Of a stretch of DNA of 16,714 bases, positions 1-6,749 are shown in pieces (position 1 is the stretch's first letter; each line of letters begins with the position of its first letter). The stretch is from JACPLA01 sp035291905 (GTDB taxonomy: Bacteria > Bacteroidota > Ignavibacteria > UBA10030), in the NCBI GenBank assembly GCA_035291905.1, contig DATDRF010000055.1:1-16714 (forward strand). The letters run 5' to 3'. The translations under genes and the position numbers were made by a program. The notes beneath the pieces were generated by a model. It saw only the letters and a program-made list of their open reading frames with translations. It searched no databases and was not told the DNA's origin.

Positions 1-15
1 CCGACGACACTATCA

Positions 16-2796
16 TCAGAGAATCACTTGCAGCACAGAACCCTCGGGTATTGTCGCCGGTTCTGAAAGTCTCAACAGGAGTCTTTTGTCTTTCATTTCA
101 ATCGTTGCTGCCTGTTTGGCCCCGTTAAGCGTCACGCGTCCGTTTCCCACCGCCGGTTTTCCCGAAATTGATCCCAGGCTTATCGACTCGACCCAAAGTG
201 AACCCTTCGAAACGCTCAGACGAATCACGGTCTCTCCCTTCTTCTGCACCTGCTCGTAGCTTCCCCACGCGCGTCCGCAAGACCAGAAGGTCGCGAAGTT
301 CCCTGCATTCATCACCGGGCTGAATTCAATGTGGCCGGTCACTCCGTCGTAGTGATATCCTGTGAGCGCAAGCATAACCGCCCAGCTTGCCATGGCCCTG
401 GCATAATGATGCCCGCATTCCACTTCATCCCAGGGATTGCGATTAAATCCGCTGTATCTCGCACGCACTCCTTTGACAACCTCAAGCCCCTCCTTCACCC
501 ATCCGTTGTAGATGAGCGTTGCTGCTACCTGATATTCAATGCCCGTCCAGACCTCATCACTGTAGACAAACGGAAGAGCGGGACGGTCGCCATGCGGCCA
601 TGAGCAGAGGAGAAGCCCTGCTTCGTCGTTGACCGCATAGACTCTCTGCACGTTGGCGAAATCCTTCATCGAGGGACGAAAATTGTACCGATAAATGGAT
701 TGCATCGCTTGTTTGACATGATCTTTGTCAAGAACGTACCCCAAGCCGGCAACGTGGGCAAGGTATTGTCCCAGGAGCTGGTCGGAAAGGCAGCCCTTTC
801 CGTATTGATACTTCGGAACGACGTGAGCAGAATCCAGGGCCTTTGTCTTTCCCCCGGGGACCGTATCGCACTCACATCCATCTTCACATTCCTCGTCTTC
901 AGGCGAAACCAGGTGCTCAGGTACCTTCAGTCCATCCAATACATAAATGTCCTGAATGTAGTAATCCCCGGCCCAGAGTTTCTCATCGTACAATTTCTTT
1001 CCACTCTCAAACAGTCCCCGGTATTCGGTTGCTTTGTCGGGTTCTTTCATTGCTTCCGCTATTTCTGCCCCGGCTTTCAATGCCCCGAGGTAGAGCGATC
1101 CCATCATCGTGTTGGGCCCGTAGAATTCAATGTCGTATGTGTTGTGCTGTTCTCCCTCCATGACACCGTTCTTGTCGGGATCCCACGGCATCGAGACCTG
1201 TTCCTTGGTCCACTCATATCCCTGCGGCGGCGGATCGCCCGACCCAAGCCACGCAAATTCAAGGGCGCTTTTGATCTTTGGCCAGAGTCTTCGCAGCCAC
1301 TCCGTATCGCCGGAGAGTTTCCAGTCCCGATACGCTCTTATAATAGAGCCCATTTGTCCGTCAGCGCATGCTTTGAATTTCCACTGGTTGTCGCCCAACG
1401 GGAGAAGGGTCCGGAATGTCATGTATCCGTTCGGCAGCGTGTTGTGGAGAAAATCCGTTTCACGCATGGAGCGTTCGAGTTGAGGAAACAGATATGCCAG
1501 CGTCTGCTCGTAGTTCCAAACGTGTGTGCAGTTCATCGGGCAGCATCCCCCCTGATCGCTCACTCCTTCAAATCCGAAAAACGATCCATTCTCCAATAGA
1601 ATGCAGACGGTGGATTTCAACGTCGACATTTGACTCGAGATGGCATCGATGACATAGTCAGGCAGGCTCGTGCCGAACAGGGCGTCATGAAATGTCCTTG
1701 TCTCTTTTTCGAGCTTCGTGAGATTGTTGTTCGCATAATCCGCAACCGATATCGCATCAGTGAACTTTCCCGCGACGTAATTCCTCATCATCTTCCCGCG
1801 GACCTCCTTCTCGCCATTCCAGTAATTTTCCCGATTGGGGAAATACCATGTGAGGAAGACGGGGAGGGAGACTTCACTCCGGGGTGGCAATGTTGCACGC
1901 AGCACGAGTGACCCGACATCAGATCGATTTTCTGCCGATGCCGATGTGTCTCTGACCTGGCGAATCCTGCCATCCTTTGAGAAATCATCCCAAAAGACGT
2001 GACATTGGTCCCACCATCCGCCCCGATACCAGCGGGTCTGCACGTTAACGTCGGGCCATGATGTGGTCAATGCCATTGATCCGTAGTTGGGATCATCCTC
2101 TTGAACCTTGAGGGAAGTAAGATAAAGTCCCCGCACATCGCCCTTCTCCAAGTAAACATTGAGGTTCTTCCCGAGGCCCGGCCGCTCTCCCTTGACGTTT
2201 GTGTATCGGGATCCGATCGGATTGAACAGATTTGCAGCCAATGAGACATCGATCGTGTCTTTTGTGGGATTCTTGATCTTCCACGTGAAGATTGCCATCG
2301 GAAGAGCGCTGTTTTCGACATCGAGAGGAATGAAGGGGTTCCAGGCTTCGAGAGAAATTTCCACGGGGAGGTCTCGGTCCTTGAAGTTGATCCAGGCAAA
2401 AGGAAATTCGCCGCGGAAGACCGCCTCAGACATCCGTGGCAACCCGGAAAGCTGTTGCTGGGCCAAGCCATGCCCCCGGTCGCCGTATGATGGAGCGAAC
2501 CTTCGTTCGAGAACCTTTGCGACTCCTTGCTTGCCTCTGGCCTGCGCCCAGACGGCAAAGAACGAGAAATCAAGTCTGCTCCCTTTGTCGGGTTTTCCGA
2601 AAATTTCCCAATTGCGCAAGTCACCGCGTCCGCCGAGTGAAACGCATCCCGTTCCGATTCCGCCGAGAGGGAAAGCAATCTCTTCGAGAGCATTGGCGGT
2701 GAAGGTTTTGGGTTGGCTTGGTTTCTTCTGGCCAAAGGAGAACGCAACGGGGAAACAGATTACAACAAGGAGAAGCATTCGGATCAGGGGCAACAT
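16..2796 (-). CDS. Secreted GH116 beta-glucosidase / non-lysosomal glucosylceramidase-like enzyme
   Basis: A 926-residue protein with a signal peptide (about residues 1-22, ending SFG/QKK), so probably periplasmic or surface exposed. The N-terminal beta-sandwich (about 30-320; 'FPLGGIGTGCVSLGGRGDLRNWEIF') matches the GBA2 N-terminal domain. The (alpha/alpha)6 catalytic domain follows (about 370-820). By alignment from memory with human GBA2, Glu410 (in 'GFEGV') is the likely nucleophile and Asp555 (in 'HNTYDIEFYGP') the acid/base. 'YSDEVWTGIEY' (745-755) and the 'GHHYARAMASWA' region are further family signatures. Family members hydrolyse beta-glucosides, including glucosylceramide, and some hydrolyse beta-xylosides or GlcNAc; the substrate here is unknown. 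The start is fixed by a perfect AAGGAGG six bases upstream. Residues about 630-661 form an acidic insert with three cysteines. It stands alone on the minus strand, divergent from the barrel gene. Family call very secure, substrate not. Confidence 0.93.
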   Translation of the reverse strand: MLPLIRMLLLVVICFPVAFSFGQKKPSQPKTFTANALEEIAFPLGGIGTGCVSLGGRGDLRNWEIFGKPDKGSRLDFSFFAVWAQARGKQGVAKVLERRFAPSYGDRGHGLAQQQLSGLPRMSEAVFRGEFPFAWINFKDRDLPVEISLEAWNPFIPLDVENSALPMAIFTWKIKNPTKDTIDVSLAANLFNPIGSRYTNVKGERPGLGKNLNVYLEKGDVRGLYLTSLKVQEDDPNYGSMALTTSWPDVNVQTRWYRGGWWDQCHVFWDDFSKDGRIRQVRDTSASAENRSDVGSLVLRATLPPRSEVSLPVFLTWYFPNRENYWNGEKEVRGKMMRNYVAGKFTDAISVADYANNNLTKLEKETRTFHDALFGTSLPDYVIDAISSQMSTLKSTVCILLENGSFFGFEGVSDQGGCCPMNCTHVWNYEQTLAYLFPQLERSMRETDFLHNTLPNGYMTFRTLLPLGDNQWKFKACADGQMGSIIRAYRDWKLSGDTEWLRRLWPKIKSALEFAWLGSGDPPPQGYEWTKEQVSMPWDPDKNGVMEGEQHNTYDIEFYGPNTMMGSLYLGALKAGAEIAEAMKEPDKATEYRGLFESGKKLYDEKLWAGDYYIQDIYVLDGLKVPEHLVSPEDEECEDGCECDTVPGGKTKALDSAHVVPKYQYGKGCLSDQLLGQYLAHVAGLGYVLDKDHVKQAMQSIYRYNFRPSMKDFANVQRVYAVNDEAGLLLCSWPHGDRPALPFVYSDEVWTGIEYQVAATLIYNGWVKEGLEVVKGVRARYSGFNRNPWDEVECGHHYARAMASWAVMLALTGYHYDGVTGHIEFSPVMNAGNFATFWSCGRAWGSYEQVQKKGETVIRLSVSKGSLWVESISLGSISGKPAVGNGRVTLNGAKQAATIEMKDKRLLLRLSEPATIPEGSVLQVIL

Positions 2797-2801
2797 ACGT
2801 G

Positions 2802-2809
2802 CCTCCTTT
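2802..2809 (-). promoter_or_regulatory. Strong ribosome binding site of the GH116 gene
   Basis: Read on the minus strand this is AAAGGAGG, a near-perfect anti-Shine-Dalgarno match, five bases before the ATG at 2796. It decides the start codon and puts the signal peptide at the N-terminus. Confidence 0.8.
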
Positions 2810-2865
2810 CACATGCGGGAAGTTGAAGCTGGAAGTTTCAAAGAAGAGAAAGGAACATCGGAAGC

Positions 2866-2894
2866 GTGATAGGGAATTCTTGGTTCAAAATCAA
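2866..2894 (-). promoter_or_regulatory. Possible sigma70-like promoter for the GH116 gene
   Basis: On the minus strand TTGATT (2894-2889) is followed after exactly 17 bases by TATCAC (2871-2866), about 70 bases before the start codon. The -35 is good and the -10 is weak. The organism's sigma factor preference is unknown, so this is tentative. Confidence 0.25.
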
Positions 2895-2919
2895 GGACAT
2901 GCGAGGAAAGAAAAGAATT

Positions 2920-2974
2920 ACACGAAGACACACGAAGAACATAAAGAGGAATCTTGCCTTCGTAATCTTCGTGT
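2920..2974. repeat. CGAAG-rich imperfect inverted repeat
   Basis: The left arm (2920-2938) reads ACACGAAGACACACGAAG and contains a 10-bp tandem (CACGAAGACA/CACGAAGAAC). The right arm (2958-2974), reverse-complemented, reads ACACGAAGATTACGAAG, matching apart from a short central difference. The arms are separated by about 19 bases. It could fold into a hairpin; being AT/GA-rich without a T-run it is not a standard terminator. Probably a dispersed intergenic repeat. Confidence 0.5.
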
Positions 2975-3196
2975 CTGCTTTGTGTCCCTTGCTGCAAGGC
3001 TTTTCCTTTTTCGTGGGTTTCGTTGGAATCGGCGAGAACTCATGTGGTGTAATTAATCAGTTTGACGTAATTGTCAGACCCTGCCGTGTGAAAATTCCGC
3101 CGGTGTGACCGAAAACAATGATTCTTGCCGCCAACACCGGTTTATTGAAGAGTCATACCTGGAAACACAAAAAAAGAACATCATAAGGAGGCTTTG

Positions 3197-3664
3197 ATGA
3201 GACGTTCTGTCCTTTCGATTCTTCTTCTCACCGTTGCAGCATCGTGGCAGGGAATCGCTCAGCCCCAGTCGAAAAAGTTCGGCATCGGACTGATCATCGG
3301 CGCACCGACGGGGCTCTCGATAAAATACTGGAGCACTCACCGGGAGGCGATTCAGGCCTATGTAGGAGGCGGATTTGGCGGCATAGCGATCGGGGCTGAC
3401 TATGTGTTTCACTCAAATGAGTTCGACAACCCGAGCTTTCCCTTCTACTACGGACCCGGGGCCTTTGTAGGACCCGCGACCTACGGAGGGCCGCGTTACC
3501 CATCCGGCACCTTGGGCTTCGGAGTGAGATTCATGTTCGGCGTGGATTATCTGTTCCCGAACAATCCGTTCGATATCGCTTTCGAGATTGGGCCGGCATT
3601 GGTCGTCTCTCCGAACGTGGGGCTGGGGCTGGAGGGCGGATTGGCATTCCGATTCTATCCGTGA
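3197..3664 (+). CDS. Small outer-membrane beta-barrel-like protein
   Basis: A 155-residue protein with a signal peptide (about 1-21, 'SWQGIAQPQS'), then short alternating segments typical of an eight-stranded outer-membrane barrel: 'KFGIGLIIGAPTGLSIKYW', 'AIQAYVGGGFGGIAIGADYVF', 'LGFGVRFMFGVDYLF', 'FDIAFEIGPALVV' and 'GLGLEGGLAFRFYP'. It ends in an aromatic residue plus proline rather than the classical terminal Phe. A 'GAPTGLSIKYW' N-terminal strand is common in small uncharacterised barrels (DUF3996-like) of Bacteroidota and relatives. AAGGAGG at 3185-3191 lies five bases before ATG 3197; an overlapping TTG at 3194 is too close and less likely. A strong terminator follows, so it is probably monocistronic. 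Function unknown. Confidence 0.8.
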   Translation: MRRSVLSILLLTVAASWQGIAQPQSKKFGIGLIIGAPTGLSIKYWSTHREAIQAYVGGGFGGIAIGADYVFHSNEFDNPSFPFYYGPGAFVGPATYGGPRYPSGTLGFGVRFMFGVDYLFPNNPFDIAFEIGPALVVSPNVGLGLEGGLAFRFYP

Positions 3665-3680
3665 CAAGGTCCCCGTTTTC

Positions 3681-3716
3681 AAAAAGCCGGCTCGAAAGAG
3701 TCGGCTTTTTTGTTTT
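3681..3716 (+). terminator. Rho-independent terminator after the barrel gene
   Basis: AAAAAGCCGGCTC and GAGTCGGCTTTTT form a 13-bp stem (one G-T pair) closed by a GAAA tetraloop and followed by T-rich TTGTTTT. It begins 16 bases after the stop codon at 3664 and separates the barrel gene from the isomerase gene. With A-runs on the left arm it may work on both strands. Confidence 0.9.
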
Positions 3717-3756
3717 ATGCCGTGAAATAACCGCTCTCTCATTGCATCACGAATTA

Positions 3757-3786
3757 TTGGAATAAGAACCCTCATTTCTCTACATT
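3757..3786 (+). promoter_or_regulatory. Candidate promoter for the sugar isomerase gene
   Basis: TTGGAA (3757-3762) and TACATT (3781-3786) with an 18-base spacer, about 97 bases before the ATG at 3883. The position just after the terminator fits a new transcription unit. Based only on consensus resemblance. Confidence 0.35.
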
Positions 3787-3882
3787 GTTCGTGCTGTCCC
3801 GGCCTTCTTCAGGCAATAGAGAACCAGATGCTCTTCGTTCTTCCACGCTTTCCGTTACTTTTCTTGCGACCATGAGGCATCC

Positions 3883-5478
3883 ATGAAAACGATCTATCTC
3901 ATCGCAAGCGGCGACCTCCGCCTTGCGGCTAATCAGAATTGCGAAGCCGCGCAGGCGGAAATGGAACGGCAGCTTGGAGCGGCCGTCACAAAACTTGGCG
4001 GAGCAATTCAACGCGCACATACGTACGACGCGCAGAAGAAACATGGCTTCATCGATGGTCAGGCGTACGGAATGAAGGTCTTCCAATCAATACCTCCGAA
4101 AGCGCCCCTTATCGTGGCAGAAGCAGTTTGGCAATACAGCCACCATGTCCTTGCCGGTTTGATGACGCATCAGGGCCCGATCCTGACCGTTGCGAACTGG
4201 AGCGGCACGTGGCCCGGGCTCGTCGGTCTCCTGAATCTCAACGGTTCCCTGACAAAGGCGGGCGTCGAATACTCTTCGTTGTGGAGCGAGGATTTCACGG
4301 ACGATTTCTTCCTGAAGGGACTGGCGAAATGGATGAAGACCGGAAAAGTCAAGCACGATACCTCGCACGTTGTCCCTTTTGGCAAGGTCAAGATTCCTGC
4401 GGTGCTGAAGAATGCGGGGAGAGCATTTGCAAACGGATTTCGCAAGCAGAAGGCGATCATGGGGGTATTCGACGAAGGATGCATGGGAATGTATAACGCC
4501 ATCATCCCCGACGAATTGCTTCACCAGACAGGGGTCTTCAAAGAACGTCTCAGCCAATCAACCCTCTATGCAAAGATGAAGACGGTCTCCGATTTCGATG
4601 CTAAAAAGGCCTTCGATTGGCTGAAGGGAAAGGGAATTCAGTTCAAGTTCGGCTGGGATGAGAAAAAAGACCTGACGGAAGACCAGGTTCTGCGGCAATG
4701 CAAGATGTACATCGCCGCAGTTCGATTGGCGGATGAATTCGGATGCGCGGCCATCGGGATCCAGTATCAACAGGGGCTCAAAGATTTGACCCCCGCCTCG
4801 GACCTTGCCGAAGGGCTTCTCAATAATGTTGACCGTCCGCCGGTTTTTTCGGAAGGGGGAGAGGAACTGTTCGCCGGCGAAGCGGTTCCTCATTTCAACG
4901 AAGTCGATGAATGCGCAGGGCTCGACGCGTTAGTGACGTACCGGCTCTGGCGCAAGCTCGGGTTTCCACCGGAGAACACACTGCATGATCTTCGCTGGGG
5001 AAGGGAGTTCCGGAAGAACGGAAAGAGTGATTTTGTGTGGGTGCTCGAAATCTCGGGCGCTGCTCCTCCCGCGCACTTTGTCGACGGCTATCGCGGCGCC
5101 TCGAGCGAACGCCAGCCGCCGATGTACTTCAGACTCGGGGGAGGAACGCTCAAGGGGATAAGTAAACCGGGCTGGGTGGTCTGGAGCAGGGTATTTGTAG
5201 CAAACGACAGACTGAATTACGACACCGGGCTTGCCGAGGTGGTTTCACTCCCTGCTGAGGAGACGAAGGAGCGTTGGAATCTGACAACCCCGCAGTGGCC
5301 CATCATGCACGCTGTCCTCAAAGGCGTGTCGCGTGATCAAATGATGGCCCGGCATAAGTCAAACCATATTCATGTTGTGTATACACCCGATGTCCAGAAC
5401 GCAAAGAAAGGGATGCTGATCAAAGCGGCGGCAATGGATGAACTCGGATTGAATGTGAGCATTTGTGGAATCAAGTAG
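3883..5478 (+). CDS. FucI/AraA-fold sugar isomerase-like protein (fucose isomerase family)
   Basis: A 531-residue cytoplasmic protein with no signal peptide. The length and three-domain organisation fit the L-fucose/L-arabinose isomerase superfamily, which interconverts aldoses and ketoses with a divalent metal. The N-terminal Rossmann-like part holds 'APLIVAEAVWQYSHHVLAGL' and 'PILTVANWSGTWPGLVGLLN'. The central part holds 'GVFDEGCMGMYNAIIPDE' (Glu198) and 'FNEVDECAGLDALVTYRLW' (about 338-356), which carry acidic residues suited to metal binding. The C-terminus holds 'ARHKSNHIHVVY' (His495, His497), resembling the FucI C-terminal metal-ligand histidine motif 'GNH'. The ATG has only a weak TGAGG (3873-3877). 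It lies upstream of a sugar permease and binding protein, supporting sugar catabolism. It is diverged from characterised FucI, so L-fucose, D-arabinose or another aldose are all possible; no kinase or aldolase gene is in view. Confidence 0.8.
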   Translation: MKTIYLIASGDLRLAANQNCEAAQAEMERQLGAAVTKLGGAIQRAHTYDAQKKHGFIDGQAYGMKVFQSIPPKAPLIVAEAVWQYSHHVLAGLMTHQGPILTVANWSGTWPGLVGLLNLNGSLTKAGVEYSSLWSEDFTDDFFLKGLAKWMKTGKVKHDTSHVVPFGKVKIPAVLKNAGRAFANGFRKQKAIMGVFDEGCMGMYNAIIPDELLHQTGVFKERLSQSTLYAKMKTVSDFDAKKAFDWLKGKGIQFKFGWDEKKDLTEDQVLRQCKMYIAAVRLADEFGCAAIGIQYQQGLKDLTPASDLAEGLLNNVDRPPVFSEGGEELFAGEAVPHFNEVDECAGLDALVTYRLWRKLGFPPENTLHDLRWGREFRKNGKSDFVWVLEISGAAPPAHFVDGYRGASSERQPPMYFRLGGGTLKGISKPGWVVWSRVFVANDRLNYDTGLAEVVSLPAEETKERWNLTTPQWPIMHAVLKGVSRDQMMARHKSNHIHVVYTPDVQNAKKGMLIKAAAMDELGLNVSICGIK

Positions 5479-5490
5479 CTGCGGATTTAC

Positions 5491-5512
5491 GGAAGTGGTT
5501 GAAACCACTTCC
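5491..5512. repeat. Perfect 10-bp-stem hairpin after the isomerase gene
   Basis: GGAAGTGGTT and AACCACTTCC flank a GA dinucleotide, 12 bases past the isomerase stop codon. The flanks add an alternative pairing (ACGGAA 5489-5494 with TTCCGT 5513-5518). A T-rich stretch follows only after several bases (CGCTTTTCTTT), so it may be a weak terminator; it also resembles REP-type palindromes. Confidence 0.65.
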
Positions 5513-5531
5513 TTCCGTCGCTTTTCTTTAT

Positions 5532-5551
5532 CCCCGCCCTAAAGGGCGGGG
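5532..5551. repeat. GC-rich palindrome, copy 1
   Basis: CCCCGCCCTAAAGGGCGGGG is a perfect 20-bp palindrome. A near-identical palindrome lies at 5750-5769. Such paired GC-rich palindromes in a spacer are typical of REP/REPIN-like elements; no REP-associated transposase gene is in the window. Confidence 0.7.
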
Positions 5552-5567
5552 CAATACCTGAAACCGG

Positions 5568-5662
5568 CCTGATGCTTGAAACCCGGCTTGATGCTTGAAA
5601 AACGGCTTAATGCTTTGAAGACGGCCTGATGCTTGAAACCCGGCTATGCTTTGAAAGGGCGG
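5568..5662 (+). repeat. Five tandem copies of a 19-bp repeat
   Basis: Units at 5568-5586, 5587-5605, 5606-5624, 5625-5643 and 5644-5662 follow the pattern C(C/T)TGATGCTTGAAACCCGG. Units 1 and 4 are identical, the others differ by a few bases, and a degenerate partial unit (ACCTGAAACCGG, 5556-5567) precedes them. There are no spacers, so this is a minisatellite and not a CRISPR. No coding frame uses it. Confidence 0.9.
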
Positions 5663-5749
5663 AGAAACGGATTTGGGACTGGAGAATTCGTGATGGAAGC
5701 TCGAGAGGCATGGTAAACCAGAGTTATCCTATTACAGCAAATTGATTTG

Positions 5750-5769
5750 CCCCGGCCTTTAGGCCGGGG
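5750..5769. repeat. GC-rich palindrome, copy 2
   Basis: CCCCGGCCTTTAGGCCGGGG, a 9-bp stem on a TT loop, closely related to the palindrome at 5532-5551 but not identical. It ends just before the region where the permease reading frame becomes open, so it may mark a boundary of an inserted or rearranged element. Confidence 0.7.
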
Positions 5770-5826
5770 TTATGAGACACCAACAACAGCCAAGAGCTTC
5801 AGCCCTTTATCGAACAAGTCTCCGAG

Positions 5827-6749
5827 ATGGCCCCGAGCCTAAGATATTTTCTACAATCTCCGACGACCAGGGCCGGACTCTCCCTCATTCTTGTCCTTCT
5901 CGTCGGGGTTGTGTTCAATGCCGGCGGCTCGTTCTTCGAGTGGGGAACGCACAGGGACATGCTGCGGCAGATATCGGTGTACGGCATTCTTGCGTGCGGC
6001 ATGTCGCTCGTTGTGATCAGCGGCGGCATCGACCTCGCTGTCGGGAGCGTCATGGCGCTGGGAGCGGTCGTCTTTTCTCTTCTGACAATCCACCTTCAGT
6101 GGAATGGTCTTCTTGCGGCAGGTGTAACGGTGGCCGTTGGTTCGGCCTGCGGAGTCCTTGTCGGCTGGGTTATCGCCCGGTTCAAGGTCCAACCTTTCAT
6201 CGCAACGCTTGCCATGATGGTGTTCGCCCGTGGAGCGGCGAAACTGATCTCGGGCGGGGAAAAGATCTCAACAGCGGTTCAAACCGCCGATGGGTCTTAC
6301 GAGTACGCTTCAGTTCCCTCTTCATTTCAGTTCCTTGATGCCCGCGTGTTGGGAGGCAATGTTGCCGTTGTGACGCTTGTACTCATTGTCTGCGTCATCC
6401 TCTGCTGGCTGTTTCTTTCGCAAACCGTCTGGGGGCGGAGGTTCTATGCGATCGGCGGAAACGAAGAGGCGGCCTGGTATTCGGGCGTTCCCGTGAACAG
6501 GATGAAGATTCTCTCTTACACGCTCAGCGGCCTTTTTTGCGCGGTTGCCGGAATGTGTCAGGCAGGTCAGGAGGTGCAGGGAGATCCCGAGACGGACGGG
6601 GGACGATGGGGCTGACGGTGCTCGGGATTCTCATCATCGGATCGCTCGAGAAGATCCTGAGCATCAATGCGGTCGGTGAAGAGACGCGGCTTGTCCTCAC
6701 GGGGATCATTATTGTTGCTGCCGTTCTTTTTCAAGGGACACGATCATGA
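5827..6749 (+). pseudogene. RbsC-type sugar ABC transporter permease, broken by an internal deletion/frameshift
   Basis: Inner-membrane permease of the ribose/sugar ABC family (BPD_transp_2). The first frame (5827-6615) gives about 254 family-like residues: hydrophobic segments near 17-36, 48-66, 70-90, 93-113 and 176-198, and signatures 'GMSLVVISGGIDLAVGSVMALG', 'VQPFIATLAMM' and 'RRFYAIGGNEEAAWYSGV'. After 'QGDPE' (codon 6589-6591) the frame gives only 'TDGGRWG' and stops. The family C-terminus continues in the -1 frame from about 6594: 'GRGTMGLTVLGILIIGSLEKILSINAVGEETRLVLTGIIIVAAVLFQ', to the stop at 6749. Between the halves the conserved stretch that normally reads like 'GTGYELDAIAAVVIGGTSL' is gone, about 23 residues. 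The frame change implies a loss of 3n+1 bases, probably near 70. That loop contacts the ATPase, so the product should not work. It overlaps the binding-protein gene by four bases. An assembly error is possible. The start is uncertain, with no ribosome binding site. Confidence 0.85.

Larger units (their letters stand above)
2810..3196. other. Divergent intergenic region with an inverted repeat
   Basis: About 390 bases between the divergent GH116 and barrel genes. I see no convincing coding sequence: the short open frames here lack ribosome binding sites and look like chance. It holds the possible GH116 promoter, a CGAAG-rich inverted repeat (2920-2974) and the ribosome binding site AAGGAGG (3185-3191) of the barrel gene. 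I could not find a clean -35/-10 pair for the barrel gene. Confidence 0.6.
5479..5826. other. Repeat-rich spacer between isomerase and permease genes
   Basis: About 350 bases without a gene. In order it holds a 10-bp-stem hairpin, a GC-rich palindrome, five 19-bp tandem units, about 90 bases with no visible feature, and a second GC-rich palindrome. I see no ribosome binding site or promoter for the permease. The permease frame is open back to a TGA at 5768-5770, without an ATG upstream of 5827. The ATPase gene that normally precedes an RbsC-type permease is missing here. Confidence 0.7.

Noticed and set aside
700..1599. Long plus-strand open frame (about 299 codons) opposite the GH116 gene
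   Set aside because: Antisense shadow of a secure GH116 gene; no ribosome binding site and no recognisable protein features.
2159..2869. Plus-strand open frame overlapping the GH116 N-terminus
   Set aside because: Antisense shadow with basic, low-information sequence; the GH116 start and ribosome binding site on the other strand are strong.
5568..5662. Possible CRISPR array
   Set aside because: The 19-bp units are directly contiguous with no unique spacers, and no cas genes are present.
5772..6338. Plus-strand open frame of about 188 codons at the permease start
   Set aside because: Out of frame with the clear permease signatures; Arg/Cys-rich translation typical of a shadow frame.
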